Position numbers and translations under genes: made by a program
The notes under the pieces: generated by a model
What the model saw: only the letters and a program-made list of their open reading frames with translations
What the model was told of the DNA's origin: nothing
Databases searched by the model: none
In this document: positions 46,419-54,543 of the stretch, piece after piece
Position numbering within the stretch: position 1 is the first letter of the stretch
Layout of the letters: every line of letters begins with the position of its first letter
Assembly: GCA_963770765.1 (NCBI GenBank)
Contig: CAVYQS010000004.1
Coordinates: 1-64,000 of the forward strand
Direction of reading: 5' to 3'
Length of the DNA: 64,000 nucleotides
Source of the DNA: CAVPCY01 sp963770765
GTDB taxonomy: Bacteria; Actinomycetota; Coriobacteriia; Anaerosomatales; PHET01

Positions 46419-48248
46419 GTGTCATCAGCTCTGATCAGAGCACTACGGTTCGTGCGCGCCTACTGGATGTGGGCGGTGCTCGGCATCGCCGCCGTGCTGG
46501 CATCGACCGCGGCGGACCTGGCCAGCCCGCAGGTGCTGCGGCGCCTGATAGACGTCGGCATCGCCCAGAACCGGCCCGACGTGATCGTGCGGTCCGCGCT
46601 GCTGCTCGTGGCGATCGCGATGGCCGGCGGCTTCGCGAGCTTCTTGCAGGGGTACTTCTCGGCACGTGCGAGCCATGGTGCGGCCTTCGATATGCGCAAC
46701 TCGATCTTCGACAAGCTTCAGCGTCTCTCGTTCTCCTATCATGACCGCGCGCAGACCGGTCAGCTCATCACGCGCGTCACGAGCGACGTCGACCTGGTAC
46801 GCGAGTTCGTGGGCGGGGGGCTTGTCCAGGCGACTTCGGCGGTCCTGCTGCTGGTGGGTGCGGTCGTGCTGCTGGTGAGGCTCGATCCGCGGCTCTCGAT
46901 CGTCGCCTTCCTCGTGATCCCGGTGACCGTGGGCGTGCTCCTGCTGTTCGTGCGCAAGCTCGGACCGATGTTCCGGCAGTTCCAGATGCGGCTGGCGGAT
47001 CTGAACACCGTGCTGCAGGAGAACGTGGCCGGGGTGCGCGTGGTGAGGGCGTTCGCGCGTGAACCGTACGAGATCGCGCGCTACGACCAGGCGAATCGGG
47101 CCCTGCTCGACCAAGGGCTCGAGGTGCGCCGGATCGTGTCGAACGCGTTTCCCCTCCTGTTCTCGATCGGCACGATCGGAGTCGGACTCGTCACGTGGGC
47201 GGGCGGCGCGCAGATCGTCCGAGGGACTCTGAGCGTCGGCGAGCTCGTGGCATTCACGTCGTACCTGTTCTTGCTGCTGCAGCCGCTGTTCGTGCTGGGT
47301 TTCGGCGCCCAGCAGATCGCCCGCTCCAGCGCCAGCGCGGAGCGCCTCTTCGAGATCCTCGACGCACCCGAAGACGTCATCGAGAAGAGCGACGCGATCG
47401 CGCTCGACCGCCTCACCGGCGCTGTCGAGTTCCGCGACGTCCACCTGCGCTACCCGGGTGCGGCGTCGGAGACGCTCGCGGGGATCGACCTGGTCATACC
47501 CGCCGACACCAACGTGGCCGTGGTGGGAGCGACCGGATCAGGCAAGACGACGCTCGTCAATCTCGTTCCACGGTTCTACGACGCGACACAGGGAGCCGTC
47601 CTTGTCGACGGCCACGATGTCCGCGACGTGACACTACCTTCCCTGCGCGGCCAGATCGGCTTCGTGATGCAGGACTCCGTGCTGTTCTCGGGTTCGGTGC
47701 GGGAGAACATCGCCTACGGCCGGCCGGACGTGGACGATGAAGCCGTCGAGGCCGCCGCACGCGCAGCGCAGGCCCACGAGTTCATCACCGAGCTGCCCGA
47801 CGGCTACCACACGCTCGTGGGCGAGCGGGGGGTCAAGCTGTCCGGCGGGCAGCGCCAGCGCATCGCCATCGCTCGAGCGCTGCTGATCGAGCCCCGAATA
47901 CTCGTCATGGACGACTCGACCTCATCGGTGGACTCGCAGACCGAGGCCGCGATACGCGAGCGACTCGACTCGCTGATGACGGGACGCACGAGCTTCGTCG
48001 TGGCACAGCGCCTGTCGACGGCACGCAAGGCGGACCTGGTGCTCGTGCTCGACAGCGGGCGGCTCGTCGACTCGGGCACCCATGCGGAGCTGCTCGAACG
48101 CTCGTGCCTCTACGCAGAGATCGCCGCCAGCCAACTCGTGGGCGACGAGTCCATCGTCGTTCCCGACTCGTGCAGCCTCGATCTCTCACAGAGCGTGGAT
48201 GCTGCCGAGACGACTCCAGCCGAGCCTCAGCCGGGAGGTGAGCGCTGA
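46419..48248 (+). CDS. ABC exporter, heterodimer subunit with degenerate catalytic site
   Basis: A 609-residue half-transporter: six membrane helices then an ATPase domain. Walker A GATGSGKTTLVN, Q-loop FVMQDSVLFSGSVRENI, signature LSGGQRQRIAIARALL, Walker B RILVMDDSTSSVDSQ. The residue after the Walker B Asp is Asp rather than the usual catalytic Glu, a mark of the degenerate half of heterodimeric exporters (BmrC/D, TM287/288 type). GTG 46419 (GGAGAG upstream) is preferred to TTG 46404. It overlaps the next ABC gene. Probably drug or lipid export. Confidence 0.9.
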   Translation: MSSALIRALRFVRAYWMWAVLGIAAVLASTAADLASPQVLRRLIDVGIAQNRPDVIVRSALLLVAIAMAGGFASFLQGYFSARASHGAAFDMRNSIFDKLQRLSFSYHDRAQTGQLITRVTSDVDLVREFVGGGLVQATSAVLLLVGAVVLLVRLDPRLSIVAFLVIPVTVGVLLLFVRKLGPMFRQFQMRLADLNTVLQENVAGVRVVRAFAREPYEIARYDQANRALLDQGLEVRRIVSNAFPLLFSIGTIGVGLVTWAGGAQIVRGTLSVGELVAFTSYLFLLLQPLFVLGFGAQQIARSSASAERLFEILDAPEDVIEKSDAIALDRLTGAVEFRDVHLRYPGAASETLAGIDLVIPADTNVAVVGATGSGKTTLVNLVPRFYDATQGAVLVDGHDVRDVTLPSLRGQIGFVMQDSVLFSGSVRENIAYGRPDVDDEAVEAAARAAQAHEFITELPDGYHTLVGERGVKLSGGQRQRIAIARALLIEPRILVMDDSTSSVDSQTEAAIRERLDSLMTGRTSFVVAQRLSTARKADLVLVLDSGRLVDSGTHAELLERSCLYAEIAASQLVGDESIVVPDSCSLDLSQSVDAAETTPAEPQPGGER

Positions 48249-50041
48249 TGGCCGGACCCGGCTCCCCGTCGCTCAAGTCGCTCGCCCGCGAGGACAAGCC
48301 GGCGTCGACTCGCGCGGTCGCCGCGAGACTCCTGGGCTATCTGCTGCCCCACCGCCGCGACGTCGTCATCGGCGTGGCATGGCTCGTAGCATCCTCGGCG
48401 GCGGTCGCCGCGACCCCCGCCCTGACCGGACGCCTCATCGACACCGCCGTCGCGGCTGCGGGCAGTGGCGCCACCGACGTACTCACGGTTCCGGCCCTTC
48501 TGCTCGTAGGGGCCACGCTCGTGGGCTGGTTCGCCCAGCGGATGCAGATCCTGGCGCTCGGTACCGCCGGGCAGATGGCTCTCTATGAGGTGCGCTCGGA
48601 GGTCTTCGCGAAGATCTCCGAGCTCGACGTGGGCTACTTCGAGGCCGTCGAGTCGGGCGACCTCATGAGCCGTTTGATCAACGACATCGAACAGATCAAC
48701 TCGTTCCTCTCGCAAGGCTTCCGGCGCCTTCTCTCCTCGACGCTCAGCCTCGTAGCCACCCTCGCGTTCATGCTGTGGGTCGACTGGCAGCTCGCACTCG
48801 CGACACTGCTCGTCGTGCCGGTCATGCTCGGGGTGACCCGCATGTTCGGCGCGATCGCGCGCAGGGCGTTTCGCAAGCGTCAGGAGGCGATCGGCGAGGT
48901 CTCGGCGACGCTTGCCGAGGAGCTCGGCGGCATCAAGGTCGCACAGGCGTTCAATCGCACCGACCGCAACCGGACCGAGTTCGCGAATCGCAATGCCACG
49001 AACCGCGACGCGAACATCGGGGCGGCGACGGTCTCCTCGGCGTTCTCGCCGGTGCTCGCGGTCATCTCGACAGGCGCCACAGCGCTCGTCGCCGCGCTGG
49101 GAGGCTGGAGCGCGGCTCAGGGGCTGATCACCATCGGGGTGGTGGTCGCATTCCTCAACTACGCGCGGCAGTTCTTCAACGCGATCACGCAGCTCTCGTC
49201 GCTGTACTCGGAGACGCAGTCGGCGTTGGCGGGTGGCGAGCGGGTGTTCCAGTTGCTCGACACCGAGTCGCTCGTCGCGGAGCCGTCCAGCCCGGTCTCG
49301 TTGGATCGGGTCGCCGGTCGTATCACCTACCGCGATGTGCGCTTCGCCTACCGGACCGGACCCGAGATCCTGCACGGGGTCGAGCTGGAGGTCGCCGCCG
49401 GCGAGACGCTCGCGATCGTGGGATCGACCGGTGCGGGCAAGTCCACGCTCGTGAACCTGGCGCCCCGCTTCTACGATCCCACGAGCGGCGTCGTCGAACT
49501 CGACGGCCACGACGTGCGCTCTCTGTCCCTCGCGTCGCTGCGCGGAACCTTCGGCATCGTCTTGCAGGAGCCGTTCCTGTTCGCCGGAACGGTGGCGCAG
49601 AACATCCGCTACGGCCACCTGGACGCCACCGATGCCGACGTGCGTCGCGCCGCGGACACCGCGGGAGCCACTCCCTTCATCGAACAGCTCGCCGAGGGAT
49701 TCGACACTCCGGTGGGAGAGCGCGGGGCGGCACTGTCCACCGGCCAGCGCCAGCTGATCGCCTTCGCGCGCGCCATCGTGGGCGAGCCCGCTGTCCTCAT
49801 CCTCGACGAGGCGACCTCGTCGGTCGACACGCGAACCGAGATGCTGATCCAAGAGGGGTTGCGCCGGATCCTCACCGGGCGAACGGCGCTCATCATCGCC
49901 CACAGGCTGTCCACCGTCCGCGACGCCGACCGCATCATCGTGGTCGAAGACGGACGCATCGCCGAGCAGGGCGGGTACCGCGAACTGCTGGCCGCCGGGG
50001 GTGCGTTCACCGCCCTCCACACCGCGCAGTTCGGGGACTAG
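48248..50041 (+). CDS. ABC exporter, heterodimer subunit with consensus catalytic site
   Basis: A 597-residue half-transporter with six helices and an ATPase domain: Walker A GSTGAGKSTLVNLAPRFYDP, Q-loop IVLQEPFLFAGTVAQNIRYG, signature LSTGQRQLIAFARAIVGE, Walker B AVLILDEATSSVDTR with catalytic Glu intact. The start codon overlaps the previous stop (TGATG), so the two form one exporter. A PadR regulator gene follows. Confidence 0.9.
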   Translation: MAGPGSPSLKSLAREDKPASTRAVAARLLGYLLPHRRDVVIGVAWLVASSAAVAATPALTGRLIDTAVAAAGSGATDVLTVPALLLVGATLVGWFAQRMQILALGTAGQMALYEVRSEVFAKISELDVGYFEAVESGDLMSRLINDIEQINSFLSQGFRRLLSSTLSLVATLAFMLWVDWQLALATLLVVPVMLGVTRMFGAIARRAFRKRQEAIGEVSATLAEELGGIKVAQAFNRTDRNRTEFANRNATNRDANIGAATVSSAFSPVLAVISTGATALVAALGGWSAAQGLITIGVVVAFLNYARQFFNAITQLSSLYSETQSALAGGERVFQLLDTESLVAEPSSPVSLDRVAGRITYRDVRFAYRTGPEILHGVELEVAAGETLAIVGSTGAGKSTLVNLAPRFYDPTSGVVELDGHDVRSLSLASLRGTFGIVLQEPFLFAGTVAQNIRYGHLDATDADVRRAADTAGATPFIEQLAEGFDTPVGERGAALSTGQRQLIAFARAIVGEPAVLILDEATSSVDTRTEMLIQEGLRRILTGRTALIIAHRLSTVRDADRIIVVEDGRIAEQGGYRELLAAGGAFTALHTAQFGD

Positions 50042-50206
50042 CCGGCCCTCTCGGCACCTCATGCCGCGCGCGATCGGTCGATGATGACCTGTCCCCTATC
50101 GGTGCGGGTCATCGTTCATCACATTCCGCCATTGAGTCTAGCTTCACTGTTCACGCATAGGCCATGAACAGGGGCTATTCTGCGTTCCTCAACCTATGGT
50201 CAAGCC

Positions 50207-50242
50207 TTGCGTACTATATATGTTTCGTCTAGTATATGTTTT
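50207..50242 (+). promoter_or_regulatory. AT-rich promoter/operator of the PadR gene
   Basis: TTGCGT (50207-50212), 17-nt spacer, TAGTAT (50230-50235). Two similar blocks, TACTATATATGTTT (50212-50225) and TCTAGTATATGTTT (50228-50241), lie in tandem across the spacer and -10, and stand out in this GC-rich DNA. Placement suits auto-repression by the PadR protein, whose family often binds ATGT/ACAT-containing sites. Confidence 0.6.
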
Positions 50243-50272
50243 GACATCTATCACTCACGAAGGCGGAGATGC

Positions 50273-50866
50273 GTGTCTCTCGACCATGCGATTCTCGGAT
50301 TCCTGGGTGAGCACCCGCGATCGGGCTACGACCTGAAGACGCGCTGCTTCGACACCGAGGTCGGCGCTTTCTGGACGGCCGATCAGGCCCAGGTCTACCG
50401 GACCCTGGAGCGACTTCAGCGCTCCAAGTTCGTCTCGGTGACGCGGCGCCGGCAGTCGGGCAAGCCGGACCGCAAGATCTACGAGATCACCTACGCCGGC
50501 CGCGAGGAACTGGCGGCCTGGCTCGCCTCGGCGGCGCCCCTCCCCGCCTTTCGGGACGCGTTCTTCTTGCAGCTGTACTTCGGCGCCTCACTCGAAGACG
50601 ACGCGCTGCTCGAGCTGCTGAACGTACGCAGGGACGCTCACCAGACGCGCCTGGGTTCGCTGCGGGCGGACTCAGCGAAGCTCGCGGCCGATCACTCGCT
50701 GTCGCCCCGCACGATGACGCTGCGCCAGACCGCCTACGACGGCGCGATCGCGCGTGAACGGGCGGCCGTCGACTGGCTCGACGACTGCATCGAAGCGGTC
50801 ACGCAGGGGGCGCTGCCGGGATCGGCGGCCGAAGGAGTCGGACAGAGGCACTTGTTTGGTTCGTGA
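50273..50866 (+). CDS. PadR-family transcriptional regulator
   Basis: A 197-residue regulator. The N-terminal winged helix is LDHAILGFLGEHPRSGYDLK, then VYRTLERLQRSKFVSVTRRR and KPDRKIYEITYAGREELAAW, followed by a C-terminal helical Vir-type dimerisation region. GTG 50273 has GGAG 5 nt upstream; the upstream in-frame reading crosses the promoter and is not coding. Being directly downstream of a heterodimeric ABC exporter, it probably controls that exporter or itself in response to a toxic ligand. Confidence 0.88.
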   Translation: MSLDHAILGFLGEHPRSGYDLKTRCFDTEVGAFWTADQAQVYRTLERLQRSKFVSVTRRRQSGKPDRKIYEITYAGREELAAWLASAAPLPAFRDAFFLQLYFGASLEDDALLELLNVRRDAHQTRLGSLRADSAKLAADHSLSPRTMTLRQTAYDGAIARERAAVDWLDDCIEAVTQGALPGSAAEGVGQRHLFGS

Positions 50867-50879
50867 GCCGGCGTACTAT
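50852..50879 (+). promoter_or_regulatory. Candidate promoter of the flavodoxin-like gene
   Basis: TTGTTT (50852-50857), 16-nt spacer, TACTAT (50874-50879). It overlaps the end of the PadR gene. Confidence 0.4.
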
Positions 50880-50907
50880 GGAGCTGGCCTGACGAGAGGG
50901 GTTGGGC

Positions 50908-51522
50908 GTGAGGATCATCGCCATCGACGCGAGCAGAGGCCGCGGCGTGGTGAGTCGGTCCGTCGAGTTGGCGTCGCGGTCTGCAGAAGAGGCCGGCGCC
51001 ACCGTCGAACGGGTCAGGCTCGCCGATATCGATGTCCGCTACTGCACCGGCTGCAAGATGTGTCGCTTCACCGGCGCGTGCAAGATCGACGACGACCTGC
51101 CGTCACTCGCCGAGAAGATCGCAGCCAGTGACGGAGTCATCTTCGGGGTCCCCTCTTACTTCCGCAAAGCGGACCGGCCGCTGCAGGCTGTGCTCGACCG
51201 GCTGGCGGGGTACTTCTCGAAGAGCGGCCAGCTCAGACTGCCGGGCTTCTCGGACAGGGACGTGCCCCTGGTGCCCGAGGCGCGAGCCGCCCGCCGAGCG
51301 GTGATCATAACGGCGACAGACGCCCCCGAGCCCATCGCAACCTTCTTCGGCTACAACACCGGTCCCATCCGAGAGCTCAGACGTTCGCTGGGTTCGGGCG
51401 GGATCCGAACCGTCGGATCGCTTGCGGTCGCAGGCACGTGGACCAAGTCGCGCCCCGACCTCGATGAGTGGGAGTGTGACAAGGCCCAGTCGCTGGGACG
51501 GGTGCTCGCCGGGAAGATATAG
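50908..51522 (+). CDS. Flavodoxin-fold NAD(P)H-dependent oxidoreductase / iron-sulfur flavoprotein-like
   Basis: A 204-residue flavodoxin-fold protein. It opens IIAIDASRGRGVVSRSVELA, in the phosphate-loop position; CTGCKMCRFTGACKIDDDL carries four closely spaced cysteines typical of iron-sulfur flavoproteins (Isf-like), and SDGVIFGVPSYFRKADRPLQ is the FMN-loop motif of NADPH-dependent FMN reductases. GTG 50908 with GAGAGGGG upstream. Probably an anaerobe redox protein; partner unknown. Confidence 0.8.
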   Translation: MRIIAIDASRGRGVVSRSVELASRSAEEAGATVERVRLADIDVRYCTGCKMCRFTGACKIDDDLPSLAEKIAASDGVIFGVPSYFRKADRPLQAVLDRLAGYFSKSGQLRLPGFSDRDVPLVPEARAARRAVIITATDAPEPIATFFGYNTGPIRELRRSLGSGGIRTVGSLAVAGTWTKSRPDLDEWECDKAQSLGRVLAGKI

Positions 51523-51524
51523 GC

Positions 51525-52592
51525 GTGGACGAACCCCCGATCACGCCCCCGACGGAGCACGCACCCTCCGCTGAGCATGCCGCCGACCCTCCTCGACGGC
51601 GGCGATGGCTGCGGCGTATCGGTGTGGCCTTGGCGGCCCTCGTCGCCCTCGTCGTCGTCGTGCCGCTCGTCTGGCCGATCCCGAAGCTCGAGGGCGTGGT
51701 CGAACCCGAACGCCTCGCAGGTGCCGGCAGTGGCTTCGTGACCGTCGACGGCGTGAGAGTCCACTACGAGACCGCGGGTTCCGAGATGGCGCCCGTGACC
51801 GTCATCTTGCTGCACGGCTTCGGCGCAAGCACCTTCTCCTGGCGCGACCAGCTGCCGCTGCTTGGAGATCGGGCCCGCGTGATCGCATTCGACCGGCCCG
51901 CGTTCGGCCTCACGGAGCGCCCGCTTCCCGGCCAGTGGAGCGGTCAGAGTCCGTACAGCCCTCAAGCCAACGTCACCCAGCTCATCGGACTGATGGACGA
52001 GCTCGGGGTCGAGAAGGCCGTGATCGTCGCGCATTCGGCCGGTGCGGTGGTCGCGGTGAACGCGGCGGCCGAGTATCCCGATCGCATCCAGGCGCTCGTG
52101 CTCGAGGCCCCCGCGATCTACGAAGCCCGGGCCACGCCCGGACTCGCCGGGGCGCTCCTCAGAACGCCGCAGGCCCGCAGAATCGGACCCCTGCTCGTGC
52201 GGCGCATCGCGTCAGGCGGCTCTGACGACTTCATCCGCTCCGCCTACTACGACGAGGCATTCGCGACCGCTGAGGTCCTGGCCGGATACCGCCTTCCGCT
52301 CAAAGCGAAGGACTGGGACAAGGGACTGTGGGAGCTCATAGCCGCCCCACGAACGTCCTCGGCCGAAGATGCCCTGAAACGGGTGAAGGCGCCCACCATG
52401 GTGATAGCGGGACGCGAGGACACGTTCGTGCCCTTCGAGAACAGCGAGCGTGTCGCCAGTGCGATCGCGAGCGCGACGATCGTGGGTTTCGATCGGACGG
52501 GGCACCTGCCGCACGAGGAGCTTCCCGAGCAGTTCGCCAACGAGGTCTACCGCTTCCTCGATGCGCTGCCTGACACCGGGTGCGACAGTTGA
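51525..52592 (+). CDS. Membrane-anchored alpha/beta hydrolase
   Basis: A 355-residue alpha/beta hydrolase with an N-terminal anchor after a basic stretch (IGVALAALVALVVVVPLVWP). Oxyanion region VILLHGFGASTFSWRDQLPL, nucleophile elbow VIVAHSAGAVVAVNAAAEYP (Ser in HSAG), acid region VIAGREDTFVPFENSERVAS, and the catalytic His in VGFDRTGHLPHEELPEQFAN. It starts with GTG 3 bp after the previous stop, so is co-transcribed with the flavodoxin-like gene. Substrate unknown. Confidence 0.87.
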   Translation: MDEPPITPPTEHAPSAEHAADPPRRRRWLRRIGVALAALVALVVVVPLVWPIPKLEGVVEPERLAGAGSGFVTVDGVRVHYETAGSEMAPVTVILLHGFGASTFSWRDQLPLLGDRARVIAFDRPAFGLTERPLPGQWSGQSPYSPQANVTQLIGLMDELGVEKAVIVAHSAGAVVAVNAAAEYPDRIQALVLEAPAIYEARATPGLAGALLRTPQARRIGPLLVRRIASGGSDDFIRSAYYDEAFATAEVLAGYRLPLKAKDWDKGLWELIAAPRTSSAEDALKRVKAPTMVIAGREDTFVPFENSERVASAIASATIVGFDRTGHLPHEELPEQFANEVYRFLDALPDTGCDS

Positions 52593-52623
52593 CAGTGAGC
52601 GCGCCGCGCGTGACGCGGCTGCG

Positions 52624-53805
52624 CTAACCGAGCAGCAGAGTCATGACCTCTCGCCCCGGATCGACGACACACCCCGTGCCCGCGGCGGCACCTTCCCCGT
52701 AGGATCGCGCGCCGTTGTGGTCGATGCCCGGGCCCCAGAGAACGAACGGGACCGGCTCTCCCACGTGGGTCTTGAGCACTGTCGGTGTGGGATGATCGGG
52801 CATGGCGAGGATGCGCATCTCCTCGGTGCAGGACCGCACCCGGGACACGACCTCACGATCGATCGCCTCGATCGCGGCGACCTTTCCCTCGATCGACCCC
52901 GCGTGCCCCTCCTCGTCGGGTGACTCGACATGGATGACCACGAGGTCGTGGTCGGAGAGGGCCGCGAGCGCGCCATCTGCCTGAGCGGCATAGTCTGTGT
53001 CAGCGCCGTCGGTGACTCCGTCGATATCGAGCCGATCGATGCCCGCCAGGACCGCGAGGCCGTTCAGCAGATCGACACCGCTGGTCATCGCCGCACTGAC
53101 ACCGCGCATCTCCCGGAACGAACGCAGACCCAACGGGCGAACCCCCGGCCAGAACGGCCACACATCGGTGACGGGCATGTTGCCTTCCGCCGCGCGACAC
53201 TGGTTCACGCCGTTGTTCACCAAGACGGTCTTGGCGCGCTGCATGTACTCGAGCAAGAGCTCGGCGCCGGGCCCTGTGGGTAGCTGGCCGGCGATGGGCT
53301 TGTCGGAGATGTCATGAGGCGGTGTGTACGATGCTTCGACGAGCTCCGGGTGGCCCGTGACCACGAGGATGTGGCGGTAGGCGACTCCCGGATACAGCTT
53401 GAACGTCTCGTCGTCGAGTGCCGAGGAGACCGCGCTCATGATCGCGCGCGATTCGGTAGTGGAGATGTGGCCCGCAGCGTAGCTCGTCATCACGTCATCG
53501 AGGATCGTGACGGTGTTGAGCCGCAGCGCGACCTCATCATCGGCGAGCTCGATACCCATGCTCGCCGCCTCGATCGCGCCGCGGCCCACGTAGTCGGCGA
53601 CCGGGTCGTAGCCGAGGATCGACATGCACGCCGCCGACGAAGAGGGCTCGCTGCCCTCAGGGACCGTTTGAGCGAGGCCCACCGTGCCCGTTCGCGCGAG
53701 TGCATCGAGATGCGGCGTCGACGCCGCTTCGAGCGTGGTCTTGCCACCAAGCTCGCTCACGGGCCAACCGGCCGCTCCGTCCAGGACAACCACGACGTAC
53801 TTCAT
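52624..53805 (-). CDS. apgM: 2,3-bisphosphoglycerate-independent phosphoglycerate mutase, archaeal type
   Basis: A 393-residue alkaline-phosphatase-superfamily mutase. MKYVVVVLDGAAGWPVSELG carries the first metal Asp, TPHLDALARTGTVGLAQTVP and EPSSSAACMSILGYDP the nucleophile region, and the C-terminal VVIHVESPDEEGHAGSIEGK and LAMPDHPTPTVLKTHVGEPV the remaining metal ligands. It interconverts 3- and 2-phosphoglycerate. AAGGAG precedes ATG 53805; a much longer upstream frame is a shadow of the opposite-strand gene. Confidence 0.93.
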   Translation of the reverse strand: MKYVVVVLDGAAGWPVSELGGKTTLEAASTPHLDALARTGTVGLAQTVPEGSEPSSSAACMSILGYDPVADYVGRGAIEAASMGIELADDEVALRLNTVTILDDVMTSYAAGHISTTESRAIMSAVSSALDDETFKLYPGVAYRHILVVTGHPELVEASYTPPHDISDKPIAGQLPTGPGAELLLEYMQRAKTVLVNNGVNQCRAAEGNMPVTDVWPFWPGVRPLGLRSFREMRGVSAAMTSGVDLLNGLAVLAGIDRLDIDGVTDGADTDYAAQADGALAALSDHDLVVIHVESPDEEGHAGSIEGKVAAIEAIDREVVSRVRSCTEEMRILAMPDHPTPTVLKTHVGEPVPFVLWGPGIDHNGARSYGEGAAAGTGCVVDPGREVMTLLLG

Positions 53806-53865
53806 CGCGCTCCTTAGGGTATCTCCACTGCAATAGAGCGTACCAGCCCTGCCAAGGAGACCGCC

Positions 53866-54402
53866 ATGCCCCCCAGCGATGACACCCTGCCGATCCTTCG
53901 CGGACCGCGCGTCACCCTGCGCCCGCCGCGCGAGGGCGAGCATCCCGCGCTCGCCGCGCTCATCGCCGCAGATCCCCAGACGGGACCGCGATGGAGCACC
54001 GACGCCGAGACGCTCATGCGCTGGTTCACCGAGGACGGGATGGAGCTCCTGGTCGCAGAGGTCGACGGGCGCATCGCCGGCGTGCTCGACTTCGAGGAGG
54101 CCCGGGATCCGGAGTACCGCTCTGCGGGCATGGACATCGGGATGCTGTCGGGCTTCACCGACAGGGGACTGGGAACCGAGGCCCTCAGACTGCTCGCGAC
54201 GTACCTCATCGACGAGCGCGGTCACCACCGGCTGACGATCGACCCCGCCGCCGACAATGCGCGGGCCATACGCGCCTACGAGAAGCTCGGATTCAAGCCC
54301 ATCGGTGTCGCTCGCAAGTACGAGCGCCTCGACGACGGTGAGTGGCACGACGGCCTGTTGATGGACCTTCTGGCCGAGGAGTTCGTGCGGCTTCAGGACT
54401 GA
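53866..54402 (+). CDS. GNAT-family N-acetyltransferase
   Basis: A 178-residue GNAT resembling RimJ/RimL-type enzymes: GPRVTLRPPREGEHPALAAL, VDGRIAGVLDFEEARDPEYR, the acetyl-CoA loop IGMLSGFTDRGLGTEALRLL and RLTIDPAADNARAIRAYEKL followed by GFKPIG. Divergent from apgM. A GGAGA-type ribosome site precedes the ATG. Substrate unknown. Confidence 0.88.
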   Translation: MPPSDDTLPILRGPRVTLRPPREGEHPALAALIAADPQTGPRWSTDAETLMRWFTEDGMELLVAEVDGRIAGVLDFEEARDPEYRSAGMDIGMLSGFTDRGLGTEALRLLATYLIDERGHHRLTIDPAADNARAIRAYEKLGFKPIGVARKYERLDDGEWHDGLLMDLLAEEFVRLQD

Positions 54403-54454
54403 GCTCGCCTGGTGTGGCACAGATGGTGCAGTAAGAACGTCCATGAACGACCCA

Positions 54455-54483
54455 CTGACCCCCGACAGGTATCGGGGTATGCT
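54455..54483 (+). promoter_or_regulatory. Promoter with internal palindrome for the propeller/ExbB/DUF2149 operon
   Basis: CTGACC (54455-54460), 17-nt spacer, TATGCT (54478-54483). The spacer holds an inverted repeat CCCCGA-N6-TCGGGG (54460-54477), a good operator position for a repressor. Which regulator binds is unknown; the HTH-PBP gene 3 kb downstream is a candidate. Confidence 0.5.
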
Positions 54484-54543
54484 GATAAGACCGTGCCGTC
54501 CTCCCGTGGCGTGCACGTCGACGAACCCCTTGGAAGGTCGGCA

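Noticed and set aside
48227..50062. 611-codon minus-strand open frame
   Set aside because: Antisense shadow of the second ABC exporter subunit.
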